Source of the DNA: Sphingobacterium sp. ML3W
GTDB taxonomy: Bacteria; Bacteroidota; Bacteroidia; Sphingobacteriales; Sphingobacteriaceae
NCBI RefSeq assembly: GCF_000747525.1
Contig: NZ_CP009278.1
Location: forward strand, 1,054,001-1,118,000
Reading direction: 5' to 3'
DNA: 64,000 nucleotides
The translations under genes were made by a program, and so were the position numbers. Below the pieces are notes generated by a model that did no database searches, was not told where the DNA came from, and worked only from the letters and a program-made list of their open reading frames with translations. Shown piece after piece: positions 1 through 6,905 of the stretch. The first letter of the stretch is position 1. Every line of letters begins with the position of its first letter.

Positions 1-391
1 CGCTGTAAATGCAGCTTTTTCAGCAGCTACTGTTCTTAACAGTGGAAATATTATTGAAACTTCAGCAGATTTAAATGATGCGGATATTTCAAATTATTTT
101 GAGGACAACGTAAAACCATTATTTGTAGCTAATCCTTTAAAAGAAATTGCTAATCAAAAATACTTAGGTTTCTTTGGAGCATCAGGTGAGTCTACAGAGA
201 TGTACAACGATATCCGTCGTTGGAAAGCAAATGGAGAAGAATTGATCGAGTTGAAAAACCCAGGTAAGTTCCCATTGCGTTTGCCATATGGTAGCGATGA
301 TACGACAACAAACCCTTATGTTCAAGCTGCATACGGTAATGGGCAATATGTCTTTACTGAAAATGTATGGTGGGCTGGTGGAACAAGATAA
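1..391 (+). CDS. SusD/RagB-family nutrient-binding lipoprotein, 3' end only
   Basis: This is the C-terminal ~129 residues of a gene that starts before the window; the frame is open from base 2 to the stop at 389-391. The sequence MYNDIRRWKANGE, followed by FPLRLPYGSDDTTTNP and a closing YVFTENVWWAGG, is characteristic of the C-terminal part of SusD-like proteins. These are outer-membrane lipoproteins that capture a ligand above a SusC TonB-dependent pore. Its SusC partner presumably lies just upstream, outside the window. It is followed by a clear intrinsic terminator, so it ends an operon. The substrate cannot be inferred from this fragment. Confidence 0.85.
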   Translation, partial: AVNAAFSAATVLNSGNIIETSADLNDADISNYFEDNVKPLFVANPLKEIANQKYLGFFGASGESTEMYNDIRRWKANGEELIELKNPGKFPLRLPYGSDDTTTNPYVQAAYGNGQYVFTENVWWAGGTR

Positions 392-417
392 TATCAGTTT
401 ATAGTTTATAATCTAGA

Positions 418-449
418 CGGCAATCTCGAAAGAGGTTGCCGTTTTTTTT
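418..449 (+). terminator. Rho-independent terminator after the SusD gene
   Basis: The 10-bp stem CGGCAATCTC/GAGGTTGCCG has one G-U pair and a GAAA loop, and is followed by eight T residues. It ends the SusD transcript. Confidence 0.9.
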
Positions 450-583
450 ATTTTGTTACGGTTGCATATAATTACTGTAAAAGTAGAATACGTTGGTTTT
501 ATATCAGAAATAATTATCTTCACTTTAATTAAAATTGAGAACTTATGTTGTCAATCTAAAATAATTAGTGGTATTATATATAT

Positions 584-1618
584 ATGAAGAAGTTTCTATT
601 TACAATAATGATTCTTGTTGTTGGTAAGGTGGTCCTTTCCCAAACTAAAAATCAATTGAACGTCTTGCAGATTAATATCTGGCAGGAGGGTACGTCCGTT
701 CCAAATGGTTTTCCGGCTATAGCCGATGAAATCATTGATAAGAAAGCAGATGTTGTCTTATTCAGTGAGGTTAGGAACTATCAGGAAACCGATTTTGTAC
801 AACGTATTTTGGACGAATTAAAAATAAAGGGGGTGGAGTACTATGGTACTGCAAGTGCACCAACATTAGACGTGGCATTTATTTCTAAGTTTCCAATAAA
901 AGAGCAGCAACCTTTGTATGACGAGGCAAGTGATATGGGCGGCGTGTTGAAAAGTAAGATTCAAGTTGCTGGAAGAAATTTTACATTTTATTCGGTTCAC
1001 CTAGATTATACCAATTATGCCTGCTATCTACCAAGAGGCTATGACGGTGTTACCTGGAAAAAATTGGATGCCCCCATTGTAGATGCTATAAGTATCCTAG
1101 AAGCCAATCGTAAGGGAAAGCGTGATGATGCAATTCTTGATATCATTATAGACGCCGACAAAGAATCGAAAGATGCTACTATTATCATTGCGGGAGATTT
1201 TAACGAACCCTCACACCTAGACTGGATTCACGCAACAAAAGATTTGTTCGATCATAGAGGTGCTGTAGTTCCTTGGGATTGTTCTGTATTATTGACAAAA
1301 GCAGGATTCGTAGATAGTTTTAGAGAAAAGTATCCAAATCCTGTTACACATCCAGGATTTACATTCCCATCATTTAATAAAGATGTAGCCATTGAAAAGC
1401 TTACTTGGGCACCTTTGGCAGATGAGCGTGACCGGATTGATTATGTTTATTACAGAACGAATAAACCACTTCATGTCGCTGCGGTCAAAATTGTTGGTCC
1501 TGAAGAAACGGTGAAATTTGGTAAAAAACAAGAGCAAGATAGCAAAGATGAGTTTTTATTGCCAAAAGGTATATGGCCTACCGATCATAAGGCTTTGCTG
1601 GTGAAGTTTGAGTTTTAG
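584..1618 (+). CDS. secreted endonuclease/exonuclease/phosphatase-fold hydrolase
   Basis: This 344-residue protein of the EEP (DNase I/sphingomyelinase-like) superfamily has a signal peptide (about residues 1-20). The expected metal and catalytic positions are visible in order: Asn31 in LQINIW, Glu62 in LFSEVRN, His139 in YSVHLD, Asp205 and Asn207 in AGDFNEPS, Asp286 in RIDYVY, and Asp334-His335 in TDHKALLV. The family cleaves phosphodiester or phosphomonoester bonds in nucleic acids, lipids or inositol phosphates; the substrate is unknown here. The gene follows a SusD terminator and starts at an ATG preceded by an AT-rich run with no Shine-Dalgarno site. It is probably periplasmic or secreted and may serve the preceding SusCD system, but the terminator between them argues for a separate transcript. 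Confidence 0.85.
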   Translation: MKKFLFTIMILVVGKVVLSQTKNQLNVLQINIWQEGTSVPNGFPAIADEIIDKKADVVLFSEVRNYQETDFVQRILDELKIKGVEYYGTASAPTLDVAFISKFPIKEQQPLYDEASDMGGVLKSKIQVAGRNFTFYSVHLDYTNYACYLPRGYDGVTWKKLDAPIVDAISILEANRKGKRDDAILDIIIDADKESKDATIIIAGDFNEPSHLDWIHATKDLFDHRGAVVPWDCSVLLTKAGFVDSFREKYPNPVTHPGFTFPSFNKDVAIEKLTWAPLADERDRIDYVYYRTNKPLHVAAVKIVGPEETVKFGKKQEQDSKDEFLLPKGIWPTDHKALLVKFEF

Positions 1619-2789
1619 TTAGTTTATAATAGAGTTAAGCTTTGATTTAGGTAAGCTCAGTCTTTTTGGTTATTAGTAGACCTAAAGTTTCATATCTATC
1701 CATATAAACAACCACAACATATGCCCAGTGATAGGTATCACAGGCTATCATGGCATAAGGGTATATTTGAGTTTAAAAGAGATATAGTCTACGATGAGAA
1801 AAGGGCGCATCAATTAGCAATCTATCATTCTTTTATAAGGAATATTTTATAGCGGTATTATGAGTTATATTTGAACAACTAAATTGTCGTTCACATCCGT
1901 CATAAAATAAATAAGAGTACTGAAATATTCCTAAATAATCTGTCTCATGATAGTTCGCATGCTAATAGTTTTTGTATTGGGGGCTTAAGTTGTAATAATG
2001 GAGGCTTCAACAGGAACACTTTATTGCTTTCATGAAACACAGTTAGCCTGTTGGAAAAGCCTTTGGTTCAAATGTTATCCACTTATTCATTTTGAGTAGT
2101 TATTGTCAATGCATGAACAACCCCTTTTTTGATTTTAGTAGCTTGATATCACATTAATAATGGGAAACAATCTATAATACTGCTTGGTTATCTGTTGAAA
2201 AGAAGCAATTATGTTGAATAACTACAGCATTACTAAAAAAAAGCTGTTAGTTATTGATAAGTTGTTCATACTTTTTGCGTAGCGGAGAAATTATGGGCAC
2301 TAGATATCTATCTATTCACAGCCATTATCTACTTGTTGTTAGTAACTAGCTACATGTTGACAATAAATGTCATCATTTGTCGGCTAAAGGTCTTCTATTT
2401 AAATGAAGGTATGCTGTTATTGGGAGAAGGTAGTAATAGATTTAAACAATAGGAGGCATGATATCGAAAAAGTGACTAGCGAAAGCCTAAAGGTAGTTCC
2501 GGTAAGCGGTAAATTAAGCCTAGTAATGGGTCCTACAGGCGTTAAAGGACATTTTTCATGAGTACTATCGCATAGTAACAATGGTTTAATAGGGTGTAAC
2601 TATATGGTTGTTGTGGTAACTTACTCCAATCCTATCAGCTATCACCGGTTGTCAGAATTGAAAAGGTGGAGCTCGCTAAAACAATATGTTAAAATATTAT
2701 CACTCATTAAGAGGAGCGTTTAAATAGTCAACGTTCTTCTCAGTGAGTGATAAATCAACTAGAAAATTCATTCTAAAACGGAATTTGCT
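1619..2789. other. gene-free 1.17-kb region
   Basis: No coding region is supported on either strand. All frames carry frequent stops and I recognise no fragment of a known gene. It contains a short hairpin near 1728-1750 (TGATAG...CTATCA) and the large stem-loop at 2697-2753 annotated separately. The region separates the EEP hydrolase from the accessory block that begins with a minus-strand small gene. It may be decayed mobile DNA or contain an unrecognised RNA, but nothing visible decides this. Confidence 0.4.
2697..2753 (-). terminator. long bipartite stem-loop, possible 3' end of the 87-residue gene
   Basis: The outer arms TTATCACTCA and TGAGTGATAA are perfectly complementary (2697-2706 and 2744-2753). 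An inner stem follows, formed by AGAGGAGCGTT and AACGTTCTTCT with two G-U pairs. Read on the minus strand it lies about 35 nt past the stop of the gene at 2790-3053 and is followed by ATATTTT, so it could act as a weak terminator. An IS end or a structured RNA is an alternative. Confidence 0.45.
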
Positions 2790-3053
2790 TTACTGAATAA
2801 TTGGAATAAGTGTATTTTCCTCTAACCTCACTGCTACATGTTTTACCGAGGTAAAGCCATCTTCTCTCGAAATAATGTTTGAAAGATCTAAGCCTCTTTT
2901 TGAGAAGGTACTTAGAAGAGCGGTACGAAATGTAGATTTGGAGGAACCCCAACCTTTCCCTGATATGGTATCATTGTTGAGTTGTATCAGTTCGTTGATT
3001 GAGTAATAACTGAATTTTTCTAGTAAATGTTGATAAAGATTTGTTGTAGCCAT
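2790..3053 (-). CDS. small hypothetical protein, 87 residues
   Basis: I do not recognise this family. The product is soluble, has no signal peptide or membrane segment, and has a helical N-terminal half (YQHLLEKFSYYSINELIQL) followed by a Gly/Ser-rich turn. It starts at ATG with an A/T-rich leader. A minus-strand -7 box (TATATTTG read on that strand, 3181-3188) could drive it with a leader of about 120 nt carrying two short hairpins. A strong stem-loop lies downstream. These surroundings make a real gene more likely than chance, but coding evidence is limited to one short open frame. Confidence 0.45.
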   Translation of the reverse strand: MATTNLYQHLLEKFSYYSINELIQLNNDTISGKGWGSSKSTFRTALLSTFSKRGLDLSNIISREDGFTSVKHVAVRLEENTLIPIIQ

Positions 3054-3378
3054 ACAATTTAAAAATTTAAAGGATTAAACCATAAACTGTATCCAGATAT
3101 TTTTGGTCGAAACCCATATTAATTTACCACCGTGGTTCTCAACTCGGTTGGTATTGCATCGTGCAATTCTGAATACTCTACAAATATAGTAGATTTTATT
3201 TTTATTTATAATTTTTTTTAAAATAATTAGATATTGAAGAGGATTTTATCGATTGCTATCCAATGAGTACTATATGACTAAACATTATGATGTCCTGAAA
3301 TTTTTTACTAAAATAATTAGTTTTTACATATATTATTTTGTATATTTACTATAGTAACCAATTTATTAACAATCTATT
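3054..3378. promoter_or_regulatory. divergent intergenic region with minus-strand -7 box and two hairpins
   Basis: The region separates the minus-strand small gene from the plus-strand Rpn gene. CAAATATA at 3181-3188 is a Bacteroidota -7 element (TATATTTG) on the minus strand. Between it and the small gene lie two compact palindromes, ACCAC-C-GTGGT (3126-3136) and TTGCA-TCG-TGCAA (3154-3166), which would fall in its leader. The side facing 3379 is very AT-rich, with no exact TAnnTTTG match. Confidence 0.4.
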
Positions 3379-4308
3379 ATGAGTAATTCATCCAGTCGTG
3401 TCGACGATCTGCTGTGGAAATCTATCTTAGAGCAGACGTTTGCGCATTTTTTACGATTTTTCTTTTCAGATGCCGATGATGTATTTGATCTGAGCAAACC
3501 GTTTGATTATCTGGATAAGGAGTTTGAAACCTTGTTTCCACCCGAACCGAATGGTAGGGGCGTTCGTTTTGTGGATAAACTGGTCAAGGTGCATCTCAAA
3601 GATGGTGGCATGAAGTATGTGTTGTGCCATATCGAAGTGCAGTCCAGTAAGGGTAAAGGGGATTTAGCCGAGCGCATGTTCCAATACTATTACAAAGTTT
3701 ATGATAAGTACAAAGTTCCGATTACTGCTATCGCTATATTGGTGGATGATAACGTCAGTTACAAGCCATCATCCTATAAGGATGAATTTATGGGTACCAG
3801 CATCCAGTACAATTTTAATTGTTACAAAATTTTAGATCAAGAAGAGGCACTATTACGTGATGATGCCAATCCATTCGCAGTGGTTGTACTGACCACGTTA
3901 TTGGCCATCAAAAATAAAAAAGTCAGTGACGAAAAGCTGAAGCACATTAAGCATGATCTTTATGATCAGATGGTGATTCGTAATATGGATAGGAGTACGC
4001 GTCAGAGTCTCTATGATTTTTTGACGTATTACGTACGCTTTGATAATCAGTTGAATTTAAGTATATTTGAGTCAGAAATTTATAATCAATCAGGGAAGGA
4101 GAGTATTATGGGTACTAAAGAATATTTATTAGATAAAGCAAAAAAAGAAGGCATCGCATCTGGAATTGAGAAGGGGCGATTAGAAGAGCGTGCTAAGCTC
4201 AAGACTGAAAAAAGAGTTATTGCATTAGAATTTAAGAAAATGGGACTACCTCTTGCGGATATCGCTAAAGGGACTGGCCTTTCCATTGAAGAAATCGAAA
4301 AACTATAA
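3379..4308 (+). CDS. Rpn-family recombination-promoting nuclease / PD-(D/E)XK transposase-like protein
   Basis: This 309-residue protein matches the Rpn/YhgA-like and TIGR01784 group. It opens with a Lys/Trp-rich helix (VDDLLWKSILEQTF) and then the nuclease core, with Asp66 in RFVDKLVKV and the Glu86-Val-Gln88 motif in CHIEVQ, which is the PD-(D/E)XK site variant used by this family. A central helical region follows. The C-terminal tail has a charged coiled-coil stretch (EKGRLEERAKLKTEKR) and a small HTH-like end (LADIAKGTGLSIEEIEKL). Rpn proteins are DNA endonucleases that raise RecA-independent recombination and are common in accessory DNA. The gene is intact, monocistronic and followed by a terminator. 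Confidence 0.85.
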   Translation: MSNSSSRVDDLLWKSILEQTFAHFLRFFFSDADDVFDLSKPFDYLDKEFETLFPPEPNGRGVRFVDKLVKVHLKDGGMKYVLCHIEVQSSKGKGDLAERMFQYYYKVYDKYKVPITAIAILVDDNVSYKPSSYKDEFMGTSIQYNFNCYKILDQEEALLRDDANPFAVVVLTTLLAIKNKKVSDEKLKHIKHDLYDQMVIRNMDRSTRQSLYDFLTYYVRFDNQLNLSIFESEIYNQSGKESIMGTKEYLLDKAKKEGIASGIEKGRLEERAKLKTEKRVIALEFKKMGLPLADIAKGTGLSIEEIEKL

Positions 4309-4331
4309 TAGGAACACTATAAGATATAATG

Positions 4332-4361
4332 AACCGATTGGGATGACCAGTCGGTTTTTTT
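4332..4361 (+). terminator. Rho-independent terminator after the Rpn gene
   Basis: The stem ACCGATTGG/CCAGTCGGT has one G-U pair and is followed by a run of T residues 24 nt past the Rpn stop. Confidence 0.85.
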
Positions 4362-4468
4362 GTGCCTTTCCTACCTTGCTAAAGGTTATTTAAGCAATAT
4401 ATTAATACTAAGTGAAGGATTTACCTTAGGTTGTAACTACTTCATTATTTTTTCTAATCATCCAATCT

Positions 4469-5056
4469 CTAAAGTTTAGGTAACTCTTTTAATAACCTGT
4501 AATATTCTTCGGAACGGCCAGCTTCTTTTTTACCATCCTTTAAAGTTACCTTGGCTTTTGTTACACCAGTTTTTTTTACATATTCTTTCAAATCTGAATT
4601 TAAAGATGAAGTGACTCTTGAAGAAGAACCTAAATGAATTTGAAGATTTGTAGCAAGGTTCGAAAATACTTCATTAGGAAGAAATTTATTTGAATCTTTA
4701 ACTTTTGAAATAGCTTTTAAAATTTCATTTTTCAAATAGATTTTACTGTACGTAACTTCAGGTTGTGGTTGACCAACTCTCTTTCTCCATTCAATTTTAT
4801 TTTTAGTCTCTATTGGTAAATCTTCATATGATTTGATAGGGTATTTGGGATCTAAAAATTGATAAAGTTTCAAATTAAATACAGAGCCGATTGCTGATAA
4901 TGTTTTATGGCTCAATCCAGTCTTTGATTTGTCTAAATCCTTAATAATATCTCTGGTGCTTCCAGCTAGTTTCGAAACATCCATTGAATATAATTCAAAC
5001 TTATCCATATATAAGTTTAATGTTTTTATAAAGTTTTTTAATTCATCTTCGAACAT
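4469..5056 (-). CDS. hypothetical protein with N-terminal XRE-like helix-turn-helix
   Basis: This is a 195-residue soluble protein. Residues about 24-70 read like an XRE/Cro-type DNA-binding unit (MDVSKLAGSTRDIIKDL, then SHKTLSAIGSVFNLKLYQFL), which ends with the LYQFLDPKYP pattern common after such domains. The Lys-rich C-terminal half (about residues 90-195) contains helices and a basic segment but no family I recognise. It lies tail-to-tail with the Rpn gene and is preceded by a very AT-rich stretch. It is probably a regulator of accessory DNA; assignment to a specific family is not possible from sequence alone. Confidence 0.6.
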   Translation of the reverse strand: MFEDELKNFIKTLNLYMDKFELYSMDVSKLAGSTRDIIKDLDKSKTGLSHKTLSAIGSVFNLKLYQFLDPKYPIKSYEDLPIETKNKIEWRKRVGQPQPEVTYSKIYLKNEILKAISKVKDSNKFLPNEVFSNLATNLQIHLGSSSRVTSSLNSDLKEYVKKTGVTKAKVTLKDGKKEAGRSEEYYRLLKELPKL

Positions 5057-5434
5057 ATTATTTTATTTTTATAGAAATATTTAAATATTTGTATTTATAT
5101 ACTTATATTTGAGTTATATTTAATTAGCGACTTTATTTAGTAAGTTATATCACTTACTTTACGATGTCTATCTCACCCAAAAACCGCAAATTTTCCCGTG
5201 AGATGATCGGTAGTTCGCCTTAAAATCTATTGGATAATTATTACCTTCGTGATATAATTCCAATAGGGCGTACTGCTGTCAGTCTTAATAGGGGAAGATC
5301 CGAGTTTCGTGTAAACTTGGTGACTGGTTTCTTTGCGGTTTCCGGGCTATAAGCATGTAGTACGCTTTATTGGTTGTTTAATAAAGCTTAACTTATTCTC
5401 AGAGTTAGATATTGTTCGCATAAAACCAAAAATT
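5057..5434. other. non-coding stretch with stem-loop
   Basis: I see no supported gene. TCTCAC (around 5170) and GTGAGA (around 5199) can pair into a hairpin with a long loop. The stretch is the upstream region of the small ORF at 5435. A longer frame from 5333 exists, but its N-terminal part has no coding character. Confidence 0.3.
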
Positions 5435-5545
5435 ATGAGAACCATTAAAAACCAAATTCTGACCTTTCATTACCCGATCAAACGTCAGGATAGAAGGTCT
5501 TACCGATCACCACCATTAAAGAACGTTATCATTCCACCTGAATGA
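5435..5545 (+). CDS. possible 36-residue basic peptide
   Basis: A short ORF starts at ATG in a typical A-rich Bacteroidota context and encodes a very basic peptide with an RQDRRSYRSPP segment and a VIIPPE end. It has no signal peptide and I know no homologue. The same frame stays open upstream to 5333, but that part is less convincing, so I chose the internal ATG. It could be a leader peptide or simply a chance ORF in a structured region. Confidence 0.3.
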   Translation: MRTIKNQILTFHYPIKRQDRRSYRSPPLKNVIIPPE

Positions 5546-5944
5546 TGACATCTTGAAAATAAAAACCAAAACAGGGGATAGGAACAGTTTTGCTCCTACG
5601 ATTGTATTTAACCGTGCAAATGACAAAACCCTGATAACAGTTTTTACCGATTCATGCTATAGTAATTCCTTATTTAGTTAATAATTCTTAAAATGCTCTT
5701 TCAAGCGTCAGACACTTTAAAAGTAGCACTAAAGAATTAGATTACCAAATATTCTAATGCAATACGGTATAGTTTATCTATACTTCTGTGAATGGTTTTT
5801 TATTTATTATTATGAAATGCAATACCGATAGCCAATTATAACACGTACAATTGCATTTTCCTTATTTATTCTTTAACTGTTGAAGAGGCTATATAGTACC
5901 TAGGCTATAACATCCGTCTAACCTTCAATTAACCATTTAAAATA
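5546..5944. promoter_or_regulatory. leader region of the DUF3738-like gene with repeated motifs
   Basis: No gene is seen. The decamer AATGCAATAC occurs twice (near 5757 and 5817), once followed by the hairpin GTATAG-TTTAT-CTATAC. ATGCAAT near 5817 can also pair with ATTGCAT about 30 nt later. AGGCTATA is directly repeated near 5887 and 5900. Together these suggest regulatory binding sites or a structured leader before the gene at 5945, but no promoter consensus is clear. Confidence 0.35.
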
Positions 5945-6610
5945 ATGCAAAAAATCTGCAATAGGGAGAGCTATGCGCTATCCACAGGTGAAGATATGTC
6001 TTTTTTTTTGAGTGAAATGCCTGTTCCAATTATTAAAAAACCAGTTATGATAACAGATTTACCAGAACAATATTTTAAGGAACTGAGGTTTGATATTGTG
6101 CAGGGGCTATCTCCAAAATCATTGAAGTATGTCATGGGCGAGCGCACCAAACAGCCCTATTATTCGTTGTTGATAAACTTGTTGGAAACCTCGGATTCAT
6201 TCAGTATGGTCGTGCGCAATGACAGTATCGATGTACTGCGGATATCTTTGATCAGTATGGAGGTATATGAGATCTACCTATTTGCCTTAGGCTTGCCGGC
6301 AGACTTTCCGACCAATCGGATATTGGTACTCGGTGAGGAGCGCGAAAAGTTGGTGCCTAATGATAAATTGGTAAAAACGCCATGCTATTGCTATGAACTG
6401 ACTGTACCTGCTAATACCGAACGCGAGGAATACCGTCAGCGGATACTGAACGATATGAACAAACACTTCCAGTTAGATGTAAGGGTCGATAAATTGGCCG
6501 TTGTTCAAGGTAGTCGAAAGGTATTGACCATTAGTGGTGAGTCTGTGGAGTTGATCTGGGATGAGCAGTTGATGATGATCATAAAGTCTAATAAAGTTAA
6601 TCCTTCCTGA
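5945..6610 (+). CDS. DUF3738-like protein upstream of the SusC module
   Basis: This 221-residue protein has no recognisable signal peptide. The middle part (KSLKYVMGERTKQPYYSLLINLL, then LEVYEI-like segments) and the end (CYCYELTVPANTEREEYRQRIL followed by NDMNKHFQLDVRV and KVLTISG) match the layout of DUF3738 (TIGR03435) C-terminal regions: a beta-strand, an R-rich helix, a hydrophobic strand and a closing VLxI strand. The thioredoxin-fold protein at 13043 carries a comparable segment (WYAQYAISYERLDE, then LHSFLGIRTYK). Both genes flank the same SusCD pair, so they probably form one functional module. The biochemical role of DUF3738 is unknown. Assignment rests on pattern, not on an alignment. 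Confidence 0.5.
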   Translation: MQKICNRESYALSTGEDMSFFLSEMPVPIIKKPVMITDLPEQYFKELRFDIVQGLSPKSLKYVMGERTKQPYYSLLINLLETSDSFSMVVRNDSIDVLRISLISMEVYEIYLFALGLPADFPTNRILVLGEEREKLVPNDKLVKTPCYCYELTVPANTEREEYRQRILNDMNKHFQLDVRVDKLAVVQGSRKVLTISGESVELIWDEQLMMIIKSNKVNPS

Positions 6611-6905
6611 TACCATGATAAGACAGACAAAAGTTCCGCCTTAAGATGTCGGGTTGCAAGTCGTCAAGGATGACTTCATATCGATGAAAGCGTGCTGATA
6701 ACCAATTATGATAAATTAACGACAGACGTATAACGCTTTTCGATTCCAACTTTTTATTATAGCCTGAGCGCAAGCTTATGGGCACCTGACTAGCTTCAAT
6801 TGGAAGCTGTCCTGGATGTCTATTGCCATCAGGTAAACGCCAAATTTTAAACCTTTAATACTTAGCGAAGCGATCTCTTTCGTGCCATTAAGTATTAAAT
6901 AAATT
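6611..6905. promoter_or_regulatory. leader before the array-bearing SusC gene with a strong hairpin next to the start
   Basis: Non-coding. TTAATACTTA (6855-6864) and TAAGTATTAA (6889-6898) form a perfect 10-bp stem, and GCGAA/TTCGTGC inside can extend it. The 3' arm ends seven bases before the ATG at 6906. Such a hairpin would affect either translation initiation at 6906 or transcript stability. No TAnnTTTG promoter is seen here, so transcription may read through from the gene at 5945. Confidence 0.55.

Noticed and set aside
2697..2753. Terminal inverted repeats of an insertion sequence
   Set aside because: The arms are only 37 bp apart with no transposase between or beside them and no target duplication; a stem-loop is simpler.
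5333..5434. Longer start for the small ORF at 5435
   Set aside because: The added residues show no coding character and the internal ATG has the better start context.
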